From positions 1-64,000 of the forward strand of contig NZ_CAAF010000067.1 in the NCBI RefSeq assembly GCF_000359125.1: a stretch of 64,000 nt of DNA, given 5' to 3'. The stretch is from Mesorhizobium sp. STM 4661. Its GTDB lineage: Bacteria; Pseudomonadota; Alphaproteobacteria; Rhizobiales; Rhizobiaceae. How positions within the stretch are numbered: position 1 is the first letter of the stretch; every line of letters starts with the position of its first letter. The notes under the pieces are model-generated. The model saw only the letters and a list, made by a program, of their open reading frames with translations, ran no database searches and was not told the DNA's origin. Below are positions 1-9,377 of the stretch, in pieces. A program made the position numbers and the translations under genes.

Positions 1-1247
1 TTCCTGTAGACCAGCCCTTGCGGGTCGATCTCCGGCTTGCGGCCGGCGACCAGATCGGCCAGGAACTTTCCCGAACCGCAGGCCATGGTCCAGCCGACAT
101 GGCCGTGGCCGGTGTCGAGATAGAGGTTCTTGTAGCGCGCCTGGCCGATGACCGGCACGGAGTTCGGCATCATCGGCCGCAGGCCAGCCCAGAGTACGGC
201 CTTCTTCTCGTCGAAGGCGCCGGGGAACAGATCATTGCCGGTCCTGAACATGGCGGCGAAATCGCTCGGTCTGTGCGTGCGGTCGAAGCCGGTGAACTCG
301 GCGGTGGAAGCGAGTCTCAGACGATTGCCGAGCCTGGAATAGGCGATCAACTGGTCCTCGTCGGCGCCGCCCATCGTAGGCCCTTTGCTCTCATCCTCCA
401 GCGGGATGGTCGCGGTGTAGCCCTTGACGGGATAGACCGGCAGGTCGATGCCGTGGCGGCGGCCGAGCAGGCCACTTTCCGGCCCCATCGAGATCACCAC
501 GGCATCGCAGGTGACAGGGCCCGCGGACGTGATGGCCGCGCGCACCCGGTCGCCGTCGATGTCGAGGCCTTCGACCGTCGTGCCGTAGAGAAATTTCACG
601 CCGAGTTTTTCGGCGGCATGAGCGGCGAGGTTCTGGGTGAACTGGCTGGAATCGCCGGTCTGGTCGATCGGCGAATAGACGCCGCCGGCTATTTTGTCCC
701 TGGCGCCGGCAAGGCCCGGCTCGAGCTCGACCAGCCGGTCGCGGCCGACGATCTCGATCGGCAGGCCATGTTCGGCGAGATAACGGTAATTGTCGGTGCC
801 GGTATCGAGGCTCTGCTGCGAACGGAAGAAATAGAGAATGCCCTTCTTGCGCTCGTCATAGTGGATGCCGGTCTCGGCCGAGATGGCGTTGATGCAATCG
901 CGGGAATAGAGCGCCAGGCGCAGCTTGACCTGGCTGTTTGCGCGCAGCCGCGCCTGCGTGCACTGCCTGAGGAAGCGCAGGCTCCAGGCGAGAAAATAAG
1001 GATCGAAGCGCAGCCGCACCTTGATGCCGAGATCATGGTTGTAGAGCGCGCGCAGGAACGTCTTCAGCGCGGCGGGCGAGGCCCAGGCCGTGGCGTCGCC
1101 GGGTGATACCAGACCGGCATTCGACTGGCTGGTGCCGCGCGCTGCCGCCTGATGGCGCTCGATCACCGTCACCTCGTGGCCGTCGCTGGCCAGATAATAG
1201 GCGGCCGCCGTGCCGACCACGCCGGCCCCCAGCACCAGGATCTTCAT
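1..1247 (-). CDS. dadA: D-amino acid dehydrogenase, small subunit (3' end outside window)
   Basis: FAD-dependent membrane-associated oxidase family that deaminates D-amino acids, typically D-alanine, to 2-oxo acids and passes electrons to the respiratory chain. Read on the minus strand from ATG at 1247, the protein opens with the Rossmann dinucleotide motif VLGAGVVG followed by an acidic strand end, and about 415 residues are visible before the window edge; DadA proteins are about 415-435 residues, so only the last few are missing. Near the visible C-terminus the segment DTGHGHVGWTMACGSGK matches the conserved DadA/glycine-oxidase FAD-contact region. The start is favoured because the FAD motif begins at residue 4. 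It lies upstream of galE on the same strand side but 111 bases separate them, with no sign of coupling. Confidence 0.9.
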   Translation of the reverse strand, partial: MKILVLGAGVVGTAAAYYLASDGHEVTVIERHQAAARGTSQSNAGLVSPGDATAWASPAALKTFLRALYNHDLGIKVRLRFDPYFLAWSLRFLRQCTQARLRANSQVKLRLALYSRDCINAISAETGIHYDERKKGILYFFRSQQSLDTGTDNYRYLAEHGLPIEIVGRDRLVELEPGLAGARDKIAGGVYSPIDQTGDSSQFTQNLAAHAAEKLGVKFLYGTTVEGLDIDGDRVRAAITSAGPVTCDAVVISMGPESGLLGRRHGIDLPVYPVKGYTATIPLEDESKGPTMGGADEDQLIAYSRLGNRLRLASTAEFTGFDRTHRPSDFAAMFRTGNDLFPGAFDEKKAVLWAGLRPMMPNSVPVIGQARYKNLYLDTGHGHVGWTMACGSGKFLADLVAGRKPEIDPQGLVYR

Positions 1248-1358
1248 GCCATCCCCCAAGGCTCGACGACGCGGTGCAACGCCTCCACGCTCCGCCGCGA
1301 GGCCATTCATAGCGCGTCCACGGCCGGCTTTCGAGCCCGCCGCCGAAGAACCGGCGGG

Positions 1359-2354
1359 TCAGGCCCGCGCCGAATTCTTGCCGGTCAGGATGCGTTCCCA
1401 GGCGAGCGCATCGGCGACGATCAGGTCGAGATCGTCGCGCTGGGGCGTCCAGCCGAGTTCGCGGCGCGCCAGCTCCGAATTGGCGACCACCGCCGCGGCG
1501 TCGCCCGGGCGGCGTTCGCCCATCCGCACGTCGAAATCATGGCCGAAGACGCGGCGCACGCTGTCGATGACTTCAAGCACCGAATAGCCGTGGCTGTAGC
1601 CGCAATTGGCGACGAGGCTGGTGCCGCCGGCGCGCAGCCGCTCGAGCGCCAGCCGATGCGCCGCCGCCAGATCGCTGACATGGATATAGTCGCGCATGCA
1701 AGTGCCGTCCGGCGTCGGATAATCGGTGCCGAACACCTGCATGAAGGGGCGCTTGCCGAGCGCCGTCTCGCAGGCGACCTTGATCAGATGCGTGGCGCCC
1801 GGCGTCGATTGGCCGGTGCGCCCTCTGGGATCGGCGCCGGCGACGTTGAAGTAGCGTAGCGCCGTGTAGTGCAAGCCGTGGGCGATCGCCGCGTCGCGCA
1901 GCATCCATTCGCTCATCAGCTTGGACAGGCCGTAGGGCGATTCCGGCGCTAGGCGCGCATCCTCGCGCACCGGCTCCAGCCCGGCGCCGCCATAGACGGC
2001 GGCGGTCGAGGAAAAGATGAAATTGGGCACGCCTTCGCGCACCGCGGTTTCGATCAGCGTGCGGGTCTTGCAGGTGTTGTTCTCGTAATAGCCAAGCGGG
2101 TCGGCGACCGATTCGGGAACCACGATCGAACCGGCGAAATGGATGATCGCGTCGACGTGATTGTCGCGGATGATGGAACCGACCAGTTCCTTGTCCGCGA
2201 CATCACCGACGACCAGCTTTGCTTCCGGCGCCACTGCCCATTCGAAGCCGGTCGAAAGCCGGTCGAGAACGACGACGCTTTCGCCGGCATCCAGCAACTC
2301 CCAGACCATGTGGCTGCCGATATAGCCGGCACCGCCCGTCACCAAAACCGTCAT
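1359..2354 (-). CDS. galE: UDP-glucose 4-epimerase
   Basis: Short-chain dehydrogenase-type epimerase interconverting UDP-glucose and UDP-galactose, feeding exopolysaccharide and lipopolysaccharide synthesis in the cytoplasm. The 331-residue product has the NAD-binding TGGAGYIG motif at residues 6-13, the catalytic Ser/Thr in FSSTAAVYG at about 115-117, and the YxxxK pair at Y141 and K145. Length matches bacterial GalE. It is divergent from hemA; the 276-base intergenic region holds an FNR-type box that sits closer to hemA in function but could in principle read both ways. The C-terminal part carries the usual GERRPGD segment of the family. Confidence 0.95.
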   Translation of the reverse strand: MTVLVTGGAGYIGSHMVWELLDAGESVVVLDRLSTGFEWAVAPEAKLVVGDVADKELVGSIIRDNHVDAIIHFAGSIVVPESVADPLGYYENNTCKTRTLIETAVREGVPNFIFSSTAAVYGGAGLEPVREDARLAPESPYGLSKLMSEWMLRDAAIAHGLHYTALRYFNVAGADPRGRTGQSTPGATHLIKVACETALGKRPFMQVFGTDYPTPDGTCMRDYIHVSDLAAAHRLALERLRAGGTSLVANCGYSHGYSVLEVIDSVRRVFGHDFDVRMGERRPGDAAAVVANSELARRELGWTPQRDDLDLIVADALAWERILTGKNSARA

Positions 2355-2493
2355 CCGTATCCTCGCACCTTCTGATTTATCGGAAACTGTCTCAACAAGC
2401 GCCTTACTGGAAAGCCTGCCGCATGGCCATTAAAACCCTGAATGTTAAATCGGTAACAGTCGCTCCGGCCCGCGGCATGATACCGAAACAAAA

Positions 2494-2507
2494 TTGATCC
2501 ACATCAA
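2494..2507 (+). promoter_or_regulatory. FNR/FixK-type operator upstream of hemA
   Basis: The 14 bases read TTGAT-CCAC-ATCAA, an exact match to the FNR/FixK/FnrL consensus TTGAT-N4-ATCAA. It lies 123 bases before the chosen hemA start codon (and about 140 bases before galE on the other strand). If it acts as a class II activator site centred near -41.5, transcription would start around 2542, leaving a leader of about 90 bases. Oxygen control of hemA by FnrL or FixK is established in other alphaproteobacteria; that it operates here is inference. Confidence 0.72.
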
Positions 2508-2630
2508 GGGAATAGGCCACGATCCGTGGCCGTTAGGAATAAGTCCGGGGCGTGGCATTTTGACCAAACAGGCCCGGTGGACGACCAATGGGGCAATGAT
2601 TATGATCCCGCGCAAAATTGGGAAGCCGAC

Positions 2631-3908
2631 ATGAACTACCAGCGGTTCTTCGAGGAAGCGATCGACCAGATCCATGCAGAGCGTCGCTACCGCGTCTTCG
2701 CCGATCTCGAGCGCATCGCGGGCAAGTTTCCGCGCGCCATCTGGCGCTCGAACGGCCGCGCCGAGGAAATCACCGTCTGGTGCTCCAATGACTATCTCGG
2801 CATGGGCCAGCATCCCGATGTCATCGCCGCGTTCCAGCAGGCGGCCGGCAAGATGGGATCGGGCGCCGGCGGCACCCGCAACATTTCCGGCACCAGCAAC
2901 CCGCTGGTTGCACTGGAATTGGAGCTGGCCGACCTGCACGACAAGGAAGCCGCACTGGTCTTCACCTCCGGCTTCGTCTCCAACGAAGCGTCGATCTCGA
3001 CCATTGCAAAGCTCCTGCCCAACTGCCTGGTGCTCTCGGACGAACTGAACCACGCCTCCATGATCGAGGGCGTGCGACGCTCGGGCGCGGAGAAGAAGAT
3101 CTTCCGCCACAACGATGTCGCACATCTGGAAAGCCTGCTGCAGGCGGCCGGCCGCGAACGCGCCAAGCTGATCGTCTTCGAAAGCGTCTATTCGATGGAT
3201 GGCGACATCGCGCCGATCAAGCAGATCGTCGATCTCGCAGAACGCTACAATGCCATGACCTATATCGACGAGGTCCATGCCGTCGGCATGTATGGGCCGC
3301 GCGGCGGCGGCATCACCGAGCGCGAAGGCCTGGCCGATCGCATCGACATCATCGAGGGGACGCTGGCCAAGGCGTTCGGCACGCTCGGTGGCTACATCAC
3401 CGGCACAAGCGCGGTGATCGATGCCGTGCGCTCCTATGCGCCGGGCTTCATCTTCACCACGGCGCTGCCGCCGGCCATCGCCGCGGCCGCCACCACCTCG
3501 ATCCGCCACCTCAAGCGCTCGCAGGCCGAGCGCGACGCGCAGTCGCGCCAGGCAACGCGGACCAAGCAGGTTCTTGCCGCGGCCGGCCTGCCGGTGATGG
3601 ACTCCCCTACCCATATCGTGCCGCTGCTGGTCGGCGATCCCGAGCTCTGCAAAATGGCCAGCGACCGCCTGCTCGGCGTCCACGGCATCTACATCCAGCC
3701 GATCAACTACCCGACCGTGCCGCGTGGCACCGAACGGCTGCGCATCACGCCGACGCCGTTCCATTCGGATCAGCTGATCGCGGAACTTCAGGACGCCTTG
3801 GTCGAGACCTGGGACGCCGTGGGCATCCCCTATGGTTCGGCGGGCCGACCATCCGTGACCAAGAGCGACCGGATCATACCGCTGCTGGTGCCGAAGTCAG
3901 GCGGGTGA
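2631..3908 (+). CDS. hemA: 5-aminolevulinate synthase
   Basis: PLP enzyme condensing glycine and succinyl-CoA to 5-aminolevulinate, the first step of the C4 haem pathway typical of alphaproteobacteria. The protein starting at ATG 2631 is 425 residues and opens MNYQRFFEEAIDQIH, the usual N-terminus of rhizobial HemA; an in-frame extension of 35 residues back to 2526 reads unlike the family and is rejected. The PLP lysine is K247 in EGTLAKAFG, and the YIDEVHAVGMYG motif (about 211-222) holds the cofactor-contacting Asp and His. A GGAAG element lies just ahead of the start. Expression is probably oxygen regulated through the FNR-type box at 2494-2507. Confidence 0.96.
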   Translation: MNYQRFFEEAIDQIHAERRYRVFADLERIAGKFPRAIWRSNGRAEEITVWCSNDYLGMGQHPDVIAAFQQAAGKMGSGAGGTRNISGTSNPLVALELELADLHDKEAALVFTSGFVSNEASISTIAKLLPNCLVLSDELNHASMIEGVRRSGAEKKIFRHNDVAHLESLLQAAGRERAKLIVFESVYSMDGDIAPIKQIVDLAERYNAMTYIDEVHAVGMYGPRGGGITEREGLADRIDIIEGTLAKAFGTLGGYITGTSAVIDAVRSYAPGFIFTTALPPAIAAAATTSIRHLKRSQAERDAQSRQATRTKQVLAAAGLPVMDSPTHIVPLLVGDPELCKMASDRLLGVHGIYIQPINYPTVPRGTERLRITPTPFHSDQLIAELQDALVETWDAVGIPYGSAGRPSVTKSDRIIPLLVPKSGG

Positions 3909-3932
3909 AGCCAGTCTCCGGCCTCCGGTGCC

Positions 3933-5099
3933 TCAAACCGTCTTCATCCATTTCGCCAGCCGGTGCGCCGCTTCCTCGAGCTGATCGAGGCGGCGGTGGA
4001 AGCACAGCCTGAGGAAGGCTTCGCCACCGGGGCCGAAGGCGGTGCCGGGCGCCAGGCCGACATTGGCCTTGTCGACGATGTCGACAGCAGCAGTGCGTGA
4101 ATCCGTGATGCCGTCGACGGTGAAGAACAGATAGAATGCGCCCTGCGGCACGGTGAACCGGGCGCGGCCGGTTGCACCGAGAATGCCGCATACCAAATCA
4201 CGCGCTGCCCGCGCCCGCTCCACCTGTTCGGCGATGAAGGCATCGCCCTCGTCGAGCGCGGCAATGGCGCCGCGCTGCATGAACTGGGCAACGCCCGACG
4301 TCGAATACTGGATCAAGTTCTCGAACACCTGCTGCAGCGCGGGATGCGTCTTGATCCAGCCGACGCGCCAGCCGGTCATCGCCCAGTTCTTGGAGAAGCT
4401 GTTGACGAACAGGATACGGTCCTCCCCCGTCGCAATGTCGAGGAAGGACGGGCCACGACCATGACCATAATGGAACAACGAATAGATCTCGTCGGCGATG
4501 ATCCAAAGGTTTTTGGCGCGGGCGAGGTCGAGGATCGCCCGCAGGGTCTCATGATCGGCGGTCCAGCCGGTCGGGTTGGACGGCGTGTTGACGAACAGCG
4601 CCTTTGTCCGGGGCGTGACGGCGGCCGCGATCTTGTCGACGTCGCTGGACCAGCCATTGCCGGAATGATCGAGCGCAACCGGCACAGGAACGGCGCCCGC
4701 GACACCGGCGGCGGCGGCAAAATTCGGCCAGGCCGGCGACAGGTAGACGACCTCGTCGCCACTGCCGGCAACCGCATCGAGCGCCAGCTGGATGGCGTGC
4801 ATGCCTGAGCCGGTGACGATGAATTCTTCCTCGGCGAAACTCTTGCCGAAATGCCTGGCGTAGTAGCGGGCCAGCGCCTGCCTGAGCTCGGGAATGCCCT
4901 TCTGCCAGGTATAGAAGGTCTCGCCGCCGGCCAGTCCCCGGGCGGCGGCATCGCTGATGAAGGCAGGCGTCGGCAGGTCTCCCTCGCCGGCCCAGAGCGG
5001 GATCAGGCCATCGCGCAGGCGGCCGTGGTTGACGACGGCGACAATGCCGCTTTCGGGCGCGGCCCGGGCTTCGGCGCGCAAATTCTGGATCAGGGTCAT
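3933..5099 (-). CDS. class I/II pyridoxal-phosphate aminotransferase
   Basis: Fold-type I aminotransferase of the aspartate/LL-DAP aminotransferase group, 388 residues, cytoplasmic. PLP contacts are visible: N175 in the NTPSNPTG motif, D203 in IADEIYS, and the Schiff-base lysine K237 in SFSKNWAMTGWRVGW, followed by R245. The C-terminal FxPxGEAFLRLCF segment contains the carboxylate-binding Arg region. Substrate cannot be told from sequence; close family members are annotated simply as aminotransferase or aspartate aminotransferase. It is convergent with hemA with a 24-base gap and followed upstream by the mscL terminator, so it is probably transcribed alone. Confidence 0.9.
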   Translation of the reverse strand: MTLIQNLRAEARAAPESGIVAVVNHGRLRDGLIPLWAGEGDLPTPAFISDAAARGLAGGETFYTWQKGIPELRQALARYYARHFGKSFAEEEFIVTGSGMHAIQLALDAVAGSGDEVVYLSPAWPNFAAAAGVAGAVPVPVALDHSGNGWSSDVDKIAAAVTPRTKALFVNTPSNPTGWTADHETLRAILDLARAKNLWIIADEIYSLFHYGHGRGPSFLDIATGEDRILFVNSFSKNWAMTGWRVGWIKTHPALQQVFENLIQYSTSGVAQFMQRGAIAALDEGDAFIAEQVERARAARDLVCGILGATGRARFTVPQGAFYLFFTVDGITDSRTAAVDIVDKANVGLAPGTAFGPGGEAFLRLCFHRRLDQLEEAAHRLAKWMKTV

Positions 5100-5155
5100 G
5101 CAAATGTCCGTTTGGTTTCGCGACAGCTAGCCTGTTTTAGGGCAGGCGAAAACAG

Positions 5156-5185
5156 AAAACCCCGGCCGTGGGCGGCCGGGGTTTT
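5156..5185 (-). terminator. terminator hairpin downstream of mscL
   Basis: Perfect 13-base-pair stem AAAACCCCGGCCG / CGGCCGGGGTTTT with a 4-base loop, sitting 21 bases past the mscL stop on the minus strand. The A-run on one side and T-run on the other allow it to stop transcription in the mscL direction and perhaps also readthrough from the other side. Confidence 0.75.
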
Positions 5186-5206
5186 GGTCCAGAAATCTGG
5201 CCAGGG

Positions 5207-5629
5207 CTATTTCCTGGCCAGCAGATCGCGAATTTCGGTGAGCAGCGCGACATCGGCTGGCGGCGGAGCAGCCGGAGCAGCGGGCTTCTCACGCTCCAGC
5301 CGCTTGCGCATATTGTTCACCGCCTTGACCATCAGGAAGATGATGAAGGCGAGGATGAGGAAGTTCAGCGCTACGGTGATGAAGCTGCCATAGGCAAAAA
5401 CAGCGCTCTGATCCTTGGCAGCGGCCAGCGAGGTGGCCTTGTTGTCCAACGACAGGGGCAGGAAATAGTTGTTGAAGTCCAGCCCGCCGAAAATCGCGCT
5501 TACGATCGGCATGATGATGTCGTTGACAAGAGAATCGACGATCTTGCTGAAAGCAGCGCCGATGATGACGCCGACGGCCAGGTCCATCACGTTACCTTTG
5601 GAAATGAATTCCTGGAATTCTTTCAGCAT
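5207..5629 (-). CDS. mscL: large-conductance mechanosensitive channel
   Basis: Inner-membrane emergency valve opened by membrane tension under hypo-osmotic shock. The 140-residue product has the canonical N-terminus with FISKGNVMDLAVGVIIG leading into TM1 (about 15-40), a periplasmic loop, TM2 (about 82-105) and a charged cytoplasmic C-terminus with an Ala/Pro linker (PAAPAAPPPA) and terminal helix. Start ATG at 5629 is preceded by GGAGGGTCAA, a strong ribosome site; a longer in-frame ORF upstream to 5860 does not resemble MscL and is not used. The gene is divergent from the large hybrid sensor kinase and has its own terminator. Confidence 0.96.
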   Translation of the reverse strand: MLKEFQEFISKGNVMDLAVGVIIGAAFSKIVDSLVNDIIMPIVSAIFGGLDFNNYFLPLSLDNKATSLAAAKDQSAVFAYGSFITVALNFLILAFIIFLMVKAVNNMRKRLEREKPAAPAAPPPADVALLTEIRDLLARK

Positions 5630-5737
5630 TTGACCCTCCATGTCATCACAGGCCGTGCTGCCGCCTCCACCCGATCCTTCGGCGCCGGCCGCAGGCAACA
5701 TAACAAAAACCTGCGGTTGCAACAGACGCAAAAAGCG

Positions 5738-5755
5738 GAAAACCCAGTGGTTTTC
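5738..5755. other. short perfect hairpin between mscL and the hybrid kinase
   Basis: GAAAACC-CAGT-GGTTTTC forms a 7-base-pair stem with a 4-base loop in the 248-base divergent promoter region. It could be an operator or leader hairpin; nothing else recognisable lies in this intergenic stretch. Confidence 0.3.
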
Positions 5756-5877
5756 ACTGTCACCGTCGTCCGACACCGCAGCCATCATGCACCGAAAGCC
5801 GTGATGGACTTGCCCCTCAAGCTGTGATTGCCTCACGAGAGGCCGGAGGAAAACCGGCAAGGGAGGATTTCTAGGCC

Positions 5878-8800
5878 GTGCAGGGCTGGTTCATCGTCAT
5901 CATCGCGATCGCCTATGTGACGTTGCTCTTCGCCATCGCCAGCCTCGGCGACCGGCGCTCGACGACGTCCAGGCCCGACCAGGCCCGACCCTTCATCTAT
6001 GCGCTCAGCCTGGCGATCTACTGCACCTCCTGGACGTTCTTCGGCTCGGTCGGCCTTTCCTCCGAACGCGGCCTCGAATTCCTCGGTATCTATATCGGTC
6101 CGGTGCTGGTCTTCGTGTTCGGCTTTCCGCTGCTTCAACGCATCGTCAGGCTGGCCAAGACCGAAAAGATCACCTCGATTGCCGATTTCCTCGGCGCCCG
6201 CTACGGCAAGAGCTTTGCGGTCGCCGCGATCGCCACGCTGATCGCAACGATCGGCGCGGTGCCCTACATCGCACTGCAGTTGAAGGCGATTTCCGGCTCG
6301 GTCAGCCTGATGGTCGAGCACTATACCGGCTCGCCGCCCTCCTTCGATCCCTTCGTCAGCGACATCTCGCTGGTCGTCGCCATGCTGCTGGCGCTGTTTG
6401 CGGTGCTGTTCGGCACGCGCCACGCCGACGCCACCGAGCATCAGGACGGGCTGGTGCTGGCGGTCGCGGTCGAAACCGTGGTCAAGCTTGCCGCCTTCCT
6501 GGCGATCGGCCTGATGGTGACCTTCCTGATCTTCGGCGGCCCGGGCGACATGATCGACAAGCTCGCGCGGAATGAGCAAGTGCGTCAGGCGATGAGCTAC
6601 AACACCTCGCTCGCCACCTGGCTGGTGCTGACGGGCCTCAGCGGCTTCGCCATCATCATGCTGCCGCGCCAGTTCTACGTCACCATCGTCGAGAACCGCA
6701 GCGAGGCCGAGCTGCGCACCGCGACATGGGTGTTTCCACTCTATCTGGTGGCGATCAACCTGTTCGTGCTGCCGATCGCGCTGGCCGGCCTGTCGCTGGT
6801 CGGCACCAAGACCAGCAGCGATCTCTATGTCTTGTCGCTGCCGCTGCTCAGCGGCCATGATGTGCTGGCCATGGCAGCCTTCATCGGCGGCCTGTCGGCG
6901 GCGACCGCAATGGTGATCGTCGAAAGCGTCGCGCTGTCGATCATGATCTCCAACGACCTCGTCATCCCGCTGTTCGTGCGCCGCCTGCTCAAAACCACGA
7001 CCTCCCAGAACGAGGACTGGTCGACGCTCATCCTCAATGTGCGGCGCGGGGCGATCTTCATCATGCTGTTCATCGCCTTTCTTTACTACCGCGAGAGCAC
7101 CAACAATGCGCGGCTCTCCTCCATCGGCCTGATGTCGTTTGCAGCCATTGCCCAGTTCGCGCCGGCCCTTATCGGCGGGCTGGTCTGGCGCGGCGCCAAT
7201 GGCCGGGGTGCCGCGCTCGGCATGGTCGCCGGCATCCTCGTCTGGAGCTATACGCTGCTGCTGCCGTCACTGGCCGCACCCGATACCGGCATCGTCGTCC
7301 ATGGCCTGTTAGGTTTCGAAGCGTTGCGGCCGCAGGCGCTGTTCGGCACCGTCGCCGAGCCGCTGAACCACGGCGTCTTGTGGAGCCTGTCGATCAACAC
7401 GCTGTTCTTCGTGCTCGGCTCGCTGTCGCGCGCATCGGTGCCGCTGGAGCGCATCCAGGCGGCGATCTTCGTGCCGCGCGACGCCGGTCCGATGCCCAGC
7501 CTGCGCCGCTTCCGCACCGCCGTCACCGTCAACGACCTCAAGGACACCATCGCGCGCTACCTCGGTGTCGAACGCACCGAACGCTCCTTTCAGTCGTTCG
7601 AAAAGAGCAGCGGCACCTCGCTGCACGGCAACGAGCAGGCGAGCATGGACGTCATCCGCTTTTCCGAGCAGCTGTTGGCGAGCGCGGTCGGTTCGTCTTC
7701 GGCGCGGCTGATCCTGTCGCTGCTTTTGCGCCGCAACGACCGCGAATCCAAGGATGCCTTTCGCCTGCTCGACGACGCCACCGAGGCGCTGCAACACAAC
7801 CGCGATCTGTTGCAGATCGCACTCGACCAGATGGAACAGGGCATCACCGTCTTCGATCGGGATTTTCGGCTGATCTGCTGGAATCGCCAGTACCGGGCGC
7901 TGTTCGACCTACCCGACGAGATGGGCCAGGTCGGTGTCTCGCTCGACCGCATATTGCACCACCTCGCCCAGCGCGGCGACATTCCGGCGGACCAGCGGGT
8001 GGCGATGCTCAACCGCCTGACCAGTTTCGTCAGCCCCTGGCAGATGGAGCTGAAGACAAGCGGCCGCATCCTCGAATTGCGCTCCAACCCGATGCCGGAT
8101 GGCGGCATCGTCGCCACCTATGCCGACATCTCCGGACGCGTCGAGCAGGACCTGGCGCTCAAGCGCGCCAATGAATCGCTGGAACAGCGCGTCAGGGACC
8201 GTACCGTCGAACTGACCCGCGTCAACGAGGAGCTGGCGCAGGCGCAGATGCTGGCCGAAGAGGCCAATCTCGGCAAGACACGCTTTCTTGCCGCCGCCGG
8301 CCACGACATCCTGCAGCCGCTGAACGCCGCCCGGCTCTATTGCTCGTCGCTGATCGAAAAGGTCGGCAAGGGACCCGCCGGCAAGGCCGCGGTCAACATC
8401 GAATCCTCGCTGGAATCGGTCGAGACCATTCTCGGCGCGGTGCTTGACATTTCCCGCCTCGACGCCGGCGCGATGAAGCCGGACGATACCGCCTTCAGCC
8501 TGGATGGCTTGCTCAGGCAGATCGGCAACGACTTCCGGCCGCTGGCCGCCGAGAAGAAACTCGGCCTGACCATCATGCCGTCGTCGCTCAGCGTGATGAC
8601 GGACCGCAATCTGTTGCGCCGCCTGATCCAGAACCTGGTGTCCAACGCCATCAAATATACGCGCCATGGCCGCATCCTGGTCGGTGTCAGGCGGCGCGGT
8701 GAACTGGCGGAGATTCAGGTGATCGATACCGGCATCGGCATCGCCGGCGACAAGCTGAACACGGTCTTTCACGAATTCACCCGGCTCGACGAAGGCGCGC

Positions 8801-9366
8801 GCGAGGCAGAAGGCCTGGGTCTGGGCCTCTCCATCGTCGACCGCATCGCCCGGGTCCTGCGCCTCGAAATCCGGATCTTCTCGAATCCTGGCAAGGGCAC
8901 GCGCTTTTCCGTCATCCTGCCGGTCGCGGCGGTCGAGGCGCCGCGCCGCGCCGTCGAGGCCAAGGCGCCAGTCCGCGCCGCCGCCTCCCTTGCCGGACTC
9001 CATGTATTCTGCATCGACAACGACGCCCGCATCCTCGATGGCATGCGGCTGCTTCTCGAAGGCTGGGGCTGCGACGTCGATCTTTTTTCCGGCTCGGAGG
9101 ATTTCGAGGGGCCGGGGCTGCGAAGGCCGGACATCGTGCTTGCCGACTACCATCTCGACGGCAGGACCGGCATCGACGTGATCGCGAGATTGCGTGCGAT
9201 CCATGGCGAGGACATGCCTGCCGTGCTGGTCACCGCCGACCGCTCCAGCGAGGTTCGTACGGCCGCCGCCAGGCTCGACGTGCCCGTGGTCAACAAGCCG
9301 CTGAAACCGGCGGTGCTGCGTTCGATGATGGCCAGGGTCAGGCCGCTGGCGTCAGCGGCGGAGTAA
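5878..9366 (+). CDS. SSF-domain hybrid sensor histidine kinase/response regulator
   Basis: A 1162-residue fusion. Residues about 1-500 form a sodium:solute-symporter-like membrane module with some 12-13 hydrophobic segments; a PAS fold follows at about 645-755, a coiled coil at 757-800 (ANESLEQRVRDRTVELTRVN), a phosphoacceptor helix with H809 in AAGHDILQPLNAARL, an ATPase domain with the N-box NLVSNAIKYT near 918 and GTGIGIAG near 950, and a C-terminal receiver with D1090 in LADYHLDG and the KP motif VNKPLKP. This domain order matches the NahK/ErcS'/CbrA-like family; the H-box differs from the usual SHELRTP but GHDxxQPL is normal for that subfamily. GTG start at 5878 follows GGGAGG. The ligand is unknown. 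The gene converges on a NarL-type regulator 12 bases away that is the likely partner. Confidence 0.92.
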   Translation: MQGWFIVIIAIAYVTLLFAIASLGDRRSTTSRPDQARPFIYALSLAIYCTSWTFFGSVGLSSERGLEFLGIYIGPVLVFVFGFPLLQRIVRLAKTEKITSIADFLGARYGKSFAVAAIATLIATIGAVPYIALQLKAISGSVSLMVEHYTGSPPSFDPFVSDISLVVAMLLALFAVLFGTRHADATEHQDGLVLAVAVETVVKLAAFLAIGLMVTFLIFGGPGDMIDKLARNEQVRQAMSYNTSLATWLVLTGLSGFAIIMLPRQFYVTIVENRSEAELRTATWVFPLYLVAINLFVLPIALAGLSLVGTKTSSDLYVLSLPLLSGHDVLAMAAFIGGLSAATAMVIVESVALSIMISNDLVIPLFVRRLLKTTTSQNEDWSTLILNVRRGAIFIMLFIAFLYYRESTNNARLSSIGLMSFAAIAQFAPALIGGLVWRGANGRGAALGMVAGILVWSYTLLLPSLAAPDTGIVVHGLLGFEALRPQALFGTVAEPLNHGVLWSLSINTLFFVLGSLSRASVPLERIQAAIFVPRDAGPMPSLRRFRTAVTVNDLKDTIARYLGVERTERSFQSFEKSSGTSLHGNEQASMDVIRFSEQLLASAVGSSSARLILSLLLRRNDRESKDAFRLLDDATEALQHNRDLLQIALDQMEQGITVFDRDFRLICWNRQYRALFDLPDEMGQVGVSLDRILHHLAQRGDIPADQRVAMLNRLTSFVSPWQMELKTSGRILELRSNPMPDGGIVATYADISGRVEQDLALKRANESLEQRVRDRTVELTRVNEELAQAQMLAEEANLGKTRFLAAAGHDILQPLNAARLYCSSLIEKVGKGPAGKAAVNIESSLESVETILGAVLDISRLDAGAMKPDDTAFSLDGLLRQIGNDFRPLAAEKKLGLTIMPSSLSVMTDRNLLRRLIQNLVSNAIKYTRHGRILVGVRRRGELAEIQVIDTGIGIAGDKLNTVFHEFTRLDEGAREAEGLGLGLSIVDRIARVLRLEIRIFSNPGKGTRFSVILPVAAVEAPRRAVEAKAPVRAAASLAGLHVFCIDNDARILDGMRLLLEGWGCDVDLFSGSEDFEGPGLRRPDIVLADYHLDGRTGIDVIARLRAIHGEDMPAVLVTADRSSEVRTAAARLDVPVVNKPLKPAVLRSMMARVRPLASAAE

Positions 9367-9377
9367 AGCCCAAACAG

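Noticed and set aside
18..1106. 362-residue frame opposite dadA
   Set aside because: Shadow; the dadA frame on the minus strand has a full FAD motif and family match.
2526..2630. N-terminal extension of HemA starting at 2526
   Set aside because: The added residues do not resemble the family; the known N-terminus begins at ATG 2631.
2445..3764. 439-residue frame opposite hemA
   Set aside because: Antisense shadow of hemA; product is low-complexity and Arg/Gly/Asp rich.
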